The notes under the pieces: generated by a model
Seen by the model: the letters and a program-made list of their open reading frames with translations, nothing else
What the model was told of the DNA's origin: nothing
Databases searched by the model: none
Source: Hyphobacterium marinum
Lineage (GTDB): Bacteria > Pseudomonadota > Alphaproteobacteria > Caulobacterales > Maricaulaceae
Direction: 5' to 3'
DNA: 64,000 nucleotides
NCBI RefSeq assembly: GCF_036330325.1
Contig: NZ_JAZDRO010000006.1
Location: forward strand, 1 to 64,000
Position numbers and translations under genes: made by a program
Shown here: one piece after another, positions 25,439 through 33,948 of the stretch
Layout: every line of letters starts with the position of its first letter
How positions within the stretch are numbered: the stretch's first letter is position 1

Positions 25439-26593
25439 CTAGAGATACTCCGCGACGGCGGCAGCGGCCTTAGCGGCCGCCTGCCCGTCGCCGCGCATCG
25501 TGGCCGTCGTCTCGACCAGAGCCTTCGACGTCCTGGCCCGCAAGTCCGTATCGTCAAGGAAATGGCTGATATCTGCAGCCAGGCGCGGTCCGGTGCAGGT
25601 CGTCTGGATGCGTTCGGGCATCAGCTCCTTGCCTGCCGCGATGTTGACCAGCGTGATGTAGGTCCCCTTGAACAGGAGGCCGCGCAGGAGCGCCCAGGTC
25701 GCCCAGCCGAGCCGGTAACCAGCGACCGTCGGCACGCCCGCCATGGCCAGCTCGGTCGTCACCGTTCCTGAACAGGCCAGAGCCACATCCAGAGCGGCAA
25801 AGGCGTCGCGCTTTTCCGCTTCATCGACGATGACCGCCCCGGCGAAATTCGGATCAGCGGCCATGCGTTCGCGCGCGGCTCCGGCGACCGGTGCCGCCAG
25901 GGGAATGATCACGCGAAGGTCCGGATAGCGGGTCTTGAGCTTTTCCAGGGCGGCCGAAAATGGATCAGCCAAACGCGTCAGTTCTCCCATCCGGCTACCG
26001 AACAGCACGCCGAGACACGGCGCGTCCGGCGCAATTCCGTGGCGCTCCCGGAAGGCCATCCCGTCACCACGGATATCCTTTTCCAGGGTCGGATTACCCA
26101 CGAAGGTCGTTGGCAGGCCCGCCGCCTCGAATATCGGGGCGTCGAAGGAATGGATGGTCAACAGACGGTCAACCGTTTCGGCCAGTGTCTTGGCCCGGCC
26201 CTTCCGCGTCGCCCAGACTTGCGGACCGACATATTTGACGACGGGCATGTCCGGTATCCGGGCCTTCAGCCTCTGGGCGACCCGCAGGGTAAAGCCCCAG
26301 GAATCAATGAGAACCGCAACGTCGGGCTTAACCCGTTCAGCCAGATCTGCCGTTTCGTCAGCCCGGCGCACGACCCGCGGATAAGCGCTCAGCACTTCGA
26401 AAAATCCAAGCACTGACAGCTCTGAAATGTCGAACGGGCTGTTCAGCCCCTCTGCCGTCATTTCCGATCCGCCAACGCCCGAGAATTCAACATCATCGCC
26501 AAACCGGTCACGCAAGGCCCGTATCAGCCCGGCCCCGAGCGCATCTCCGGAACGCTCGGCGGCAACAAGAAAGACCTTTCGGCGTTCAGGCAT
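25439..26593 (-). CDS. lpxB: Lipid-A-disaccharide synthase
   Basis: 384 residues from the ATG at 26593 (MPERRKVFLVAAERSGDALG), which overlaps the lpxI stop by 8 bp. It is a GT19 family glycosyltransferase: VFLVAAERSGD at the N-terminus, PDVAVLIDSWGFTLRVAQ, VVKYVGPQVWATRKGRAK, VGNPTLE, FGSRMGELTRL and ALACSGTVTTELAMAGVPTV. It joins lipid X and UDP-diacylglucosamine to form the tetraacyl disaccharide of lipid A at the inner membrane. It is the last gene of the long rpsB-lpxB cluster and converges with gltA. Confidence 0.96.
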   Translation of the reverse strand: MPERRKVFLVAAERSGDALGAGLIRALRDRFGDDVEFSGVGGSEMTAEGLNSPFDISELSVLGFFEVLSAYPRVVRRADETADLAERVKPDVAVLIDSWGFTLRVAQRLKARIPDMPVVKYVGPQVWATRKGRAKTLAETVDRLLTIHSFDAPIFEAAGLPTTFVGNPTLEKDIRGDGMAFRERHGIAPDAPCLGVLFGSRMGELTRLADPFSAALEKLKTRYPDLRVIIPLAAPVAGAARERMAADPNFAGAVIVDEAEKRDAFAALDVALACSGTVTTELAMAGVPTVAGYRLGWATWALLRGLLFKGTYITLVNIAAGKELMPERIQTTCTGPRLAADISHFLDDTDLRARTSKALVETTATMRGDGQAAAKAAAAVAEYL

Positions 26594-27458
26594 CCAATTC
26601 GTCCGCAGTGATCGCCATGACAAACAGGCCCGCCGAATCCGCATCGGCCACGACGCCCTCACGGTCGACAACCAGTGCACCGCCCGCTTCGACTGCGACA
26701 CCGGCGAGCCCTGCCGCGCGGGCACCGGCGACCGTCGAGCGTCCTATGACTGGCAAGTCCATACGGCGCTCCTGAATGGGTTTCGGGGCCTTGGCGAGCA
26801 CGCCGCGGCGGTCGGTTTCGGTGCCCCGGATATCCGCCGCAAGGCCGGCGACCCGCGCCAGCATGGCATCCGTTCCTTCCTGCGCTTCGACGGCAAGAAC
26901 CAGCCCGCCGCACACGACCGCACCTTGCCCGATATCCAGACCGCCAATTGCGCGGGCCGTCCTCAGCGCCTTTCGCGCGTCGGCACGATCACTCTCGCGC
27001 GGCTGGACCGACCCGAAAACACCCGCCGCCGGGATCAGGCCGGCCAGCACGTCATCGGCCCCCACGACCGCGAACCCGGATTCTTCGAAAAACGCCAGGA
27101 TTTCCCGCAACAGGGCATCGTCGCCCTTTCGGCCAGCGTCGATCATGCGCGGCAGGAGTTTCGCCGCGGTCAGATCGGCCGGGACCAGCGTCCGGAAATC
27201 GGGGCGGTCGACTTTTCCGGCAAAGCAGATCGCGTCGCAGCCCGCAGCCTTCAAGGCCTTCTGCAAACCTCCGACTGCGCCGAGGTTGAATGACGCGCCG
27301 GCAAACGCGGTGAAATCAGCATCGGCAAACCCGTTAAGCCGGGCGACGAAGGGGTTTCGCCCGGCCGCGTGTTCGGCCCCGGCGAGCAAGACCGGCAATT
27401 GGCCGCCGCCTGCGATGACACCGAGACGGGACCAGCGTCTGGGTCCGGCGTCAGTCAT
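26586..27458 (-). CDS. lpxI: UDP-2,3-diacylglucosamine diphosphatase LpxI
   Basis: 290 residues from the ATG at 27458 (MTDAGPRRWSRLGVIAGGGQLP), overlapping the lpxA stop by 8 bp. It has the LpxI (DUF1009) layout: an N-terminal domain starting LGVIAGGGQLPVLLA, the middle IGGLDIGQGAVVCGGLVLAVEAQEGTDAML, and the C-terminal VDLPVIGRSTV-like segment and AGLAGVAVEAGGALVVDREGVV. It hydrolyses UDP-2,3-diacylglucosamine to lipid X, the job done by LpxH in enteric bacteria. Alphaproteobacteria, including Caulobacter, use LpxI, and the position between lpxA and lpxB fits. Confidence 0.95.
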   Translation of the reverse strand: MTDAGPRRWSRLGVIAGGGQLPVLLAGAEHAAGRNPFVARLNGFADADFTAFAGASFNLGAVGGLQKALKAAGCDAICFAGKVDRPDFRTLVPADLTAAKLLPRMIDAGRKGDDALLREILAFFEESGFAVVGADDVLAGLIPAAGVFGSVQPRESDRADARKALRTARAIGGLDIGQGAVVCGGLVLAVEAQEGTDAMLARVAGLAADIRGTETDRRGVLAKAPKPIQERRMDLPVIGRSTVAGARAAGLAGVAVEAGGALVVDREGVVADADSAGLFVMAITADELDA

Positions 27459-28242
27459 GCGGCATGCACAGCTTCTTGCTTTCGTCGGCGCGGATGAAGG
27501 CGATGATTTCCTTGACCGGATCATTGTCCGGATAAAGCTTCTCGACGTCGGAAATGCGCTCCTGGAACGTCCCTTCTTCCGCGAAAAGCAGACGGTAGGC
27601 CGTGCGCATCTCCCGGATCACGTCGCGGGCAAACCCGCGGCGTTTCAACCCCACAAGGTTGATCCCTTCCAGGTGGGCCGGATTGCGGGTGACAAAGCCA
27701 TAGGGAATGACATCGGCATTGGCGAGCGCCATGCCGCCCAGGAAGGCATGACGGCCGATCCGGGTGAATTGGGTCACGCCCGTATGACCGCCGCTGATCA
27801 CGTGATCGCCGATCACGGCATAGCCCGCGACCGCAACGTGATTGGCCAGTGCAACATGATTGCCGACGATACAGTCATGGGCGATGTGGACGCCGACCAT
27901 GAAGAAGCCGTCGTCGCCTATTCGGGTTTCGCCGCGCCCGACTTCGGTTCCGGGATGCATGGTGCAATGTTCGCGGATCAGGTTTCGCGCACCGATAATC
28001 AGGCGGGTCGGGCCACCCTTGTACTTGAAGTCCTGGGGCGGCATCCCCAGCACGCTGTAGGGGTAGATGCGGGTCCCCTCACCGACTTCGGTATGGCCGT
28101 CGATCGTGACGCTGGACAGCAGTTTCACACCGTCCTTCAGGACGACATTCGGCCCGACGATGCAGAACGGTCCGATTTCCACGTCCTGGCCGAGTTGGGC
28201 ACCCGGATCGACAATCGCGGTCGGGTGGATGGTCGTGCTCAT
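27451..28242 (-). CDS. lpxA: UDP-N-acetylglucosamine acyltransferase
   Basis: 263 residues. It is a left-handed beta-helix acyltransferase with hexapeptide repeats from the first residues (IHPTAIVDPGAQLGQDVEIGPFCIVGPNVVLKDG). The catalytic-His region VGVHIAHDCIVGNHVALANHVAVAGYAVIGDH and the C-terminal helical part (LVGLKRRGFARDVIREMRTAYRLLF) complete the family's pattern. It transfers 3-hydroxyacyl from ACP to UDP-GlcNAc, the first step of lipid A synthesis. It overlaps fabZ by 4 bp (ATGA) and lpxI by 8 bp. Confidence 0.98.
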   Translation of the reverse strand: MSTTIHPTAIVDPGAQLGQDVEIGPFCIVGPNVVLKDGVKLLSSVTIDGHTEVGEGTRIYPYSVLGMPPQDFKYKGGPTRLIIGARNLIREHCTMHPGTEVGRGETRIGDDGFFMVGVHIAHDCIVGNHVALANHVAVAGYAVIGDHVISGGHTGVTQFTRIGRHAFLGGMALANADVIPYGFVTRNPAHLEGINLVGLKRRGFARDVIREMRTAYRLLFAEEGTFQERISDVEKLYPDNDPVKEIIAFIRADESKKLCMPHD

Positions 28243-28706
28243 GGCAAGGTGACGCCCTTCGCGGCAAAATCGAATTCCGTGACGAGGGCGTCATTGACGG
28301 TCGCCCGGCCGTGAAAACGGAAGACGCCATGGCGGGCATAGGTCACATCGACCGGCATCCGCAACACGTCACCGGGGACGACGGGCCGGCGGAAGCGGAC
28401 CTTGTCAACACCCATGAAGAAGATGGTGGTCTTGGTGACATCCACATCGAGCGTCTTGGACATCAGGATGGCGCCGGTCTGGGCGACCGCCTCGACAATC
28501 AGGACACCGGGCATAACGGGATTTCCCGGAAAGTGCCCGGTGAAATGCGGCTCGTTTGCGGTGACCATCTTGATCCCGACTATGGACTTGCCTTCCAGGT
28601 AATTCTCGGCGCGGTCGACGAGAAGGAAGGGATAGCGATGGGGAATGCGGCGCAGGATTTCGTCCTGCCCAAAGGATTCGCCCAGGGTCGGGGTTTCATC
28701 GGTCAA
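28239..28706 (-). CDS. fabZ: (3R)-hydroxyacyl-ACP dehydratase FabZ
   Basis: 155 residues with a single hot-dog fold: DEILRRIPHRYPFLLVDRAENYLEGKSIVGIKMVTANEPHFTGHFPGNPVMPGVLIVEAVAQTGAIL. The catalytic pair is His58 (GHFPG) and Glu72 (VEAVAQ). It dehydrates 3-hydroxyacyl-ACP in fatty-acid elongation and competes with LpxA and LpxD for the same pool, which explains its constant place in the lpx cluster. It is coupled to lpxA by ATGA and lies 14 bp after lpxD. Confidence 0.98.
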   Translation of the reverse strand: MTDETPTLGESFGQDEILRRIPHRYPFLLVDRAENYLEGKSIVGIKMVTANEPHFTGHFPGNPVMPGVLIVEAVAQTGAILMSKTLDVDVTKTTIFFMGVDKVRFRRPVVPGDVLRMPVDVTYARHGVFRFHGRATVNDALVTEFDFAAKGVTLP

Positions 28707-28720
28707 CAGGGCTCTCCTTG

Positions 28721-29737
28721 TCAGCTGTCGCGCGTCTTGGTCTTGATCAGGCGCTTGATGGCCATGCGCTCACGTACATACTCCCGTTTCGGCACCGCAG
28801 GCGAGCCGAACCAGAATTCTCCAGCCGGCACGTCCTTCATGGTCGCAGAATTTGCACCAATGATGGCCCCGTCACCAACATTGACGTGATCGGCCAAGCC
28901 GCCGCGGCCGCCAAACAGGACGTTCTTGCCGATATTGCAACTTCCCGAAATGGCGGAAAAACCGGCAAAGACGCTGCCTTCGCCAATGGTGACATTATGG
29001 GCGACGTGAACCAGGTTGTCGAACTTGCAGCCATCGCCGACGACGGTGTCGGTAAACAGGCCCCGGTCAATACAGGAGTTGGCCCCGACGAAGACGTCTT
29101 CGCCCAGAATAACACGCCCGAAATGCGGGACATTGACGGGGCGTCCCGACCCCACCGCAACGCCGAAACCGGATTCCCCGATCCTGGCCCCTGACTGGAG
29201 CACGAGACGCGCTCCGGCGATCGTGCAGCGGACCACGCAGTGCGGGCCTATATCGCTGTTTTCGCCGATCTCGACGCCGGGCCCGACAACGACACCGGGA
29301 CCAATCACGGTCCGTGCGCCAATGACCGCGCCGGCGGACACCGTCGCTGAAGGCGCAATCAGACAATCATCGCCGATCCGCGCAGTCGGGTCGATCCGGT
29401 CATCCCCAAACAGGACGCGCTCGGCCACAATCCGGGGTGCCGCCAGCCCAAAGGCCCGGCGGGGATCAGACACCACGATGAAATGGGCACCACTGCTGGC
29501 GAAGGCTTCCGCGAGGCTCTCTTTCGCAAGAAAAACGGCCCCCGCAGGCGGAGGGCCGTCACCCGGCGCAGTGTCACCGGAAAAGTAGGAAAGCGCGCCG
29601 GCGCGGCAAGTCTCGACCGGCTCAACCGCATCGACGGTCAGATCACCGGGGTCACCGGCAAGCTGGCCGTCTGTAATTGCGGCGATCTCCGCCAGGGTCA
29701 GCGGGCCGAGCGACTCGTAAAAACGCGAATCGGCCAT
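28721..29737 (-). CDS. lpxD: UDP-3-O-(3-hydroxyacyl)glucosamine N-acyltransferase
   Basis: 338 residues from the ATG at 29737 (MADSRFYESLGPLTLAEIAAIT). An N-terminal uridine-binding domain (about 1-105) leads into a left-handed beta-helix of hexapeptide repeats (DPTARIGDDCLIAPSATVSAGAVIGARTVIGPGVVVG). The active-site region is LVHVAHNVTIGEGSVFAGFSAISGS, followed by a C-terminal helix (ERMAIKRLIKTKT). It adds the N-linked acyl chain of lipid A. It lies between skp and fabZ. A terminator-like hairpin is buried in its coding sequence at 29531-29559. Confidence 0.96.
   Translation of the reverse strand: MADSRFYESLGPLTLAEIAAITDGQLAGDPGDLTVDAVEPVETCRAGALSYFSGDTAPGDGPPPAGAVFLAKESLAEAFASSGAHFIVVSDPRRAFGLAAPRIVAERVLFGDDRIDPTARIGDDCLIAPSATVSAGAVIGARTVIGPGVVVGPGVEIGENSDIGPHCVVRCTIAGARLVLQSGARIGESGFGVAVGSGRPVNVPHFGRVILGEDVFVGANSCIDRGLFTDTVVGDGCKFDNLVHVAHNVTIGEGSVFAGFSAISGSCNIGKNVLFGGRGGLADHVNVGDGAIIGANSATMKDVPAGEFWFGSPAVPKREYVRERMAIKRLIKTKTRDS
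29531..29559 (-). terminator. Terminator-like hairpin inside lpxD
   Basis: On the minus (sense) strand ACGGCCC..GGGCCGT arms form a GC-rich stem (outer 7 bp perfect, inner 3 bp with one bulge), followed directly by TTTTT. It encodes part of the low-complexity loop GPPPAGAVFLAKE in LpxD, so it may be either coincidence or a genuine attenuator within the operon. Confidence 0.35.
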
Positions 29738-29759
29738 GCCCGCCCCCTTGCGGCAGAAG

Positions 29760-30356
29760 TTATTGCTGGGCCTGGCCCTCGCCCCCTTGCGGCAGGCGGA
29801 CACGGTTGACGGCCACGGTCGGCAAACGCTGGTTGAGGCGTTCGATCACGGTCGCGCTGATGTCGACGCTCTCGGCGGCATACACCAGGTTGGCGCGGTC
29901 CACGATGATATGGGCACCGCGTTCGGCGACGATTTCCTCGAGGATGGTCGGTAGCAGTTCGAGAACCGGGCGCAGCGCCTGACGTTCGGTCGCGGCCAGT
30001 TCCTGGCTGAGACGACGGCGCAGGACTTCAACCTGCTGACCCTGTTGCTGAACAGCCTGAATACGCTGCATCAGGTCCGGACGCTGCTGAATGGCTTCCT
30101 GCGTCATCGGCTCGGTTTCGGCGTTCAGGCGCTCGACTTCGGCCTGGATCGGTTCGGCCACGGCACGGAGTTCGGAGTCCATTTCACCCTGAATGGCTTC
30201 AAGGCGGGTGGCGATGACCTGACCGGCCGCGCTGTCGCGCAGGACACGGGCCTCGTTGAAAACGAGGACGTTGGTCTGGGCGCTGGCCGGCGCAACGGCG
30301 GCGAGCGTCGCCGCGACGATGGCCGCGGCCCAGATGGAGATGGCATGCAGTTTCAT
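29760..30356 (-). CDS. skp: OmpH/Skp family periplasmic chaperone
   Basis: 198 residues from the ATG at 30356, with a signal peptide (MKLHAISIWAAAIVAATLAAVAPASAQ). The mature part starts TNVLVFNEARVLRDSAAGQVIATRLEAI and consists of long charged helices (about 60-150, rich in Glu/Gln/Arg) typical of the tentacle-like coiled coils of Skp, then VDRANLVYAAESVDISATVIERLNQRLP. Skp trimers carry unfolded outer-membrane proteins through the periplasm to BamA. Directly downstream of bamA (gap 1 bp), as in most proteobacteria. Confidence 0.92.
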   Translation of the reverse strand: MKLHAISIWAAAIVAATLAAVAPASAQTNVLVFNEARVLRDSAAGQVIATRLEAIQGEMDSELRAVAEPIQAEVERLNAETEPMTQEAIQQRPDLMQRIQAVQQQGQQVEVLRRRLSQELAATERQALRPVLELLPTILEEIVAERGAHIIVDRANLVYAAESVDISATVIERLNQRLPTVAVNRVRLPQGGEGQAQQ

Positions 30357-30357
30357 T

Positions 30358-32742
30358 TTAGAATCCTGTACGTGTGCTGAAGCGGAAGAATTCGGCTTTG
30401 TCATAGTCCTCGTTCACGAGGGCTTCTGCGAGATCGAAGCGGATCGGCCCGAAGGGCGAATCCCAGAAAATGCTCAGGCCGGCCGAAACACGCGGCGACA
30501 GATCATCTGCCGTGAACGTCCCCGTGCCGGTCTCGGCAATCTGACTGTCGTCGTCGAGGAGACCGATGGTGCCAAAGTCGGTGAAGACACTCGCACGCAC
30601 GCCGTACTCCTCCGGCAAGCCGAGCGGGAAGGCCAGTTCAAAGGTACCGATCGCATAAGCGCGCCCGCCAAGGGCATCGCCGCCGATCAGTTGCCCTGTC
30701 GTGGTGTCCCGCGATACCAGACGCGGACCGATACCGGCCGTTTCAAAGCCGCGGAACGTGTTTCCGCCCTTGAAGAACCGGTCATTGATCCGGATCGAGT
30801 CACCACCCCAGCCCATGATGAAGCCGGCGTTGAAGGTGAAGCTCGCCACGACGTCCTCCCAGATGCCACGGTAAACGGCACCGCTGGCTTCTGACTGGAC
30901 ATAGCGAACATCGCCGCCAATCCCGGCGAAATCTTGACTGAATTGCAGCGCGAAACCGCGCGTCGGGTTGATCGGATCATTGGTTCGGTCCCAACGCAGC
31001 GTGTAGCCGAACACCGACGTTACGCGTGAACCCGACTGGGAACGCAGGGCCGGGTTGGCCCCGGCATAGACGATGACGTCATCGGTCCGCAGCGTATAAC
31101 GCAAGCCCAGCTCGGTCGACCGCGTGGTCGGGAAACCTGCACGCAGGCTGACACCCGTACTTTCGGTTTCGAAGGACGCTTCCCGGGCAAAGTCGGAGCG
31201 AACCTGGAAAAGGTCAAAACCGGCGGCGAGATTACGGTCAAGGAAGCGCGGCTCGGTAAAACGGATATCGACCTGCTGACGGCGTGAGCTGGCGGAAATC
31301 CGGAAGCGGAGGAATTGGCCACGGCCGCGCAGATTCCGTTCTGAAATCGACAGGTCAACCAGGAAGGCATCGGTCGACGAGAAACCGGCCCCGAAGGCGA
31401 GCTCGCCGGTTGGCTGCTCCTCGACCGTTACCTGCAGGCGCGCGCGGTCGGCCGCAGAGCTCTGCGTCTCGGTGATCTCGACTTCCTCGAAGAAGGCCAA
31501 ACGGCGCACGCGGTTGCGAGACCGGTCGATCAGAGCGCGGTTGAAGGCGTCGCCCTCGACGAGCTCGAGTTCGCGCCGGATCACGTGGTCGAGCGTCCGC
31601 GTATTCCCGACGATGTCGATACGTTCGATATAAACGCGCGGGCCTTCGTCGATGACGAATTCGACGTCCACTGTGCGGTCGTCGCGATTGCGGGTGATGC
31701 GCGGGCGGATATTGACGAAGGCATAGCCGGCAGCACCGGTTGCGAAGGTCAGCGTCTCGACCGAGTCCTCGATCAGTTCGCCCTGGTAGAGATTTCCCGT
31801 TTGGGCCGGCAGGGCGCGCTGCAGGAAATCGGTTGAAATATCGGGGAGTTCGGTCGTCACCGTGATGTCGCCGAAGGTGTAGATATCACCCTCGTCGAGC
31901 GTGAAGGTGATGTAGAAATCTTCCTGGTCCGGAGTCAGTTCGGCAACAGCCGACACGACGCGGAAATCGGCAAAGCCCTGATTCTGGTAGAATTGACGCA
32001 GCAGTTCGCGGTCGTACTCAAGGCGATCCGGGTCGTAGTTGTCGTTCGAACCGAAGAAGCGGTACCAGCGCGATTCCTGGGTGACGAGCTCTCCGCGCAG
32101 GCGGCGGTCGCCGAATTCCTCGTTGCCGATGAAGTTGATGCGGCGCACGCCGGTCATCGGACCTTCGGATATCTCGAAGATCAGGTCGACCCGGTTTTGC
32201 GGCTGTTCGATGATCCGCGGCGTCACCTGGGCAGCAAACCGCCCGGAACGGCGATAGACCTCGATGATGCGCTGCACATCGGCTTGCACCCGCGCACGGG
32301 TGAAGATGGCGCGCGGCTGGGCCTGGATTTCATCGGTGATGTTGTCGTCGTCAACCGCGCGATTCCCTTCGAGAATCACCTGGTTGATGATCGGGTTTTC
32401 CTGGACATAGACGACGACGATCTCGCCGCGGTCCTCGATCCGGACATCGGAGAAGAGACCGGTCGCAAACAGGGTCTGGATCGACAGGTTCACTGCGCGG
32501 GGGTCCGCCACCGTCCCGGGCTGGACCAGCATATAGGACAGCACGGTGTCGGATTCGACGCGCTGATTACCCTGAACCAGGATCTGGCGGACGACTGGAC
32601 GCGCTTCAACCTGCGGTGCAGGTGCCTCAGCTTCGGTGGTTTCGTCCTGCGCCCGGGCTGACGCCAGCGACAGGGGAGCGAAGGCAAGCAGGGTCGCCAG
32701 GGAAGCGCGGATTACACTCAACAACATTCGGGCCGCCGTCAT
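30358..32742 (-). CDS. bamA: Outer membrane protein assembly factor BamA
   Basis: 794 residues with a signal peptide ending near residue 31 (SLASARAQD). There are five POTRA domains (about 45-420; e.g. VRQILVQGNQRVESDTVLSYM, INQVILEGNRAVDDDNITDEI, YIERIDIVGNTRTLDHVIRRELELVEGDAFN). A 16-stranded Omp85 barrel follows, with IRINDRFFKGGNTFRGFETAGIGPR (strap/L6 region, here RGF motif) and the closing strand PIRFDLAEALVNEDYDKAEFFRFSTRTGF ending in Phe. It inserts beta-barrel proteins into the outer membrane. It lies between rseP and skp. Confidence 0.98.
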   Translation of the reverse strand: MTAARMLLSVIRASLATLLAFAPLSLASARAQDETTEAEAPAPQVEARPVVRQILVQGNQRVESDTVLSYMLVQPGTVADPRAVNLSIQTLFATGLFSDVRIEDRGEIVVVYVQENPIINQVILEGNRAVDDDNITDEIQAQPRAIFTRARVQADVQRIIEVYRRSGRFAAQVTPRIIEQPQNRVDLIFEISEGPMTGVRRINFIGNEEFGDRRLRGELVTQESRWYRFFGSNDNYDPDRLEYDRELLRQFYQNQGFADFRVVSAVAELTPDQEDFYITFTLDEGDIYTFGDITVTTELPDISTDFLQRALPAQTGNLYQGELIEDSVETLTFATGAAGYAFVNIRPRITRNRDDRTVDVEFVIDEGPRVYIERIDIVGNTRTLDHVIRRELELVEGDAFNRALIDRSRNRVRRLAFFEEVEITETQSSAADRARLQVTVEEQPTGELAFGAGFSSTDAFLVDLSISERNLRGRGQFLRFRISASSRRQQVDIRFTEPRFLDRNLAAGFDLFQVRSDFAREASFETESTGVSLRAGFPTTRSTELGLRYTLRTDDVIVYAGANPALRSQSGSRVTSVFGYTLRWDRTNDPINPTRGFALQFSQDFAGIGGDVRYVQSEASGAVYRGIWEDVVASFTFNAGFIMGWGGDSIRINDRFFKGGNTFRGFETAGIGPRLVSRDTTTGQLIGGDALGGRAYAIGTFELAFPLGLPEEYGVRASVFTDFGTIGLLDDDSQIAETGTGTFTADDLSPRVSAGLSIFWDSPFGPIRFDLAEALVNEDYDKAEFFRFSTRTGF

Positions 32743-32756
32743 TTTGTCGCGTGGGT

Positions 32757-33932
32757 TCAGGAGAACAGACCGCGCAGGTAACTCAGATCATTCACGGTCG
32801 CTACAAGCATCATACCGAGCACAAGTGCAAGCCCTACACGGAATCCAATGGCTTGAACACGCGCACTCAGTGGACGGCCCGCAACCGCTTCATAGGCGTA
32901 ATACACCAGATGCCCGCCGTCGAGCAGCGGTATCGGTAACAGATTGACCAATCCCAGCCCGATTGAAAACAGGCCGGCGAGCGAAATCAGGTTCACCAAC
33001 GCCCGGCCCGCCCCGGTTGCGGCGTCCGGAGCACTGTCGAGGCTTTGATTGGCTACCTGCCCTGACACCGTGACAATGCCGACCGGCCCGTTGAGCATGT
33101 TGGCCGGGGCCTGCCCGGTCACGATCCGCGCGACATAGCGCCCGGTAATCGATACGACCTGCCAGACACGGGCACAACCGGCACCGAAGGCCTCAAACAG
33201 GTTATAGGGGCGGTGATAGACGTCGCCACTGGACCCGAATCCGACCTGTGCCACCTCGCGGCGGCCACCCAGGCCATCGTCGGCTTCGGTCAGTCGCGCC
33301 GCTGCGCGAATCTGCATCGGCTGTCCATCGCGCAGGATATCAAAGGTAACGACCTCATTCGGGCGCCAGACGAGTTGGGCACGGATATCGGCAAACCGGT
33401 TGATCGGTTCGCCCGCGATGGCTTCGATCCGGTCTCCGGTCTGGAATCCCGCCGCTTCAGCGGGTGTCCCGGGCTGGACCTGGCCGACCACCGGTTCCAG
33501 GCCCCGGTCGCCATAGGCCAGCGCGAGCGCCGTGAAGATCGTGATCGCCAGAATGAAATTGGCGATGGGGCCGGCCGCGACGATGATCGCGCGCTGCCAG
33601 ACCGGTTTGAAGTGGAAGCAGCGCTCTGCATCCGGCCCGAGCCGGGCGCGCATCTCGCGTAGTTTGTCCTGATCGGGCTCGCTTGCCGCGCCGGCGTCGC
33701 CTAAAAAACGGACATATCCGCCCAAGGGGAGCGCTGCGACCCGCCAGATCGTCCCCATCCGGTCACGTACCGCGAACAGGGTCGGTCCGAATCCGATCGA
33801 GAAAGCCTCGGCGTGCACACCGAAATAGCGCCCGGCCGCGAAATGACCGAGCTCGTGGATCACCACGACGATGGAAATCACGAATACGAATGCGAATGCA
33901 GTAATCAGGCCGGAGCCGAAAAAATCAAGCAT
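32757..33932 (-). CDS. rseP: Site-2-type membrane metalloprotease RseP (MmpA-like)
   Basis: 391 residues. The zinc motif HELGH is at residues 26-30 within the first transmembrane helix (VISIVVVIHELGHFAAGRYFGV). One PDZ domain lies at about 125-215 (VGQVQPGTPAEAAGFQTGDRIEAIAGEPINRF). The third metal ligand is in the C-terminal NLLPIPLLDGGHLVYYAYEAV. It performs regulated intramembrane proteolysis; the Caulobacter homologue MmpA degrades PodJ remnants, and enteric RseP cleaves RseA. It lies between dxr and bamA. Confidence 0.96.
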   Translation of the reverse strand: MLDFFGSGLITAFAFVFVISIVVVIHELGHFAAGRYFGVHAEAFSIGFGPTLFAVRDRMGTIWRVAALPLGGYVRFLGDAGAASEPDQDKLREMRARLGPDAERCFHFKPVWQRAIIVAAGPIANFILAITIFTALALAYGDRGLEPVVGQVQPGTPAEAAGFQTGDRIEAIAGEPINRFADIRAQLVWRPNEVVTFDILRDGQPMQIRAAARLTEADDGLGGRREVAQVGFGSSGDVYHRPYNLFEAFGAGCARVWQVVSITGRYVARIVTGQAPANMLNGPVGIVTVSGQVANQSLDSAPDAATGAGRALVNLISLAGLFSIGLGLVNLLPIPLLDGGHLVYYAYEAVAGRPLSARVQAIGFRVGLALVLGMMLVATVNDLSYLRGLFS

Positions 33933-33948
33933 GAACCATCCTGACCCT

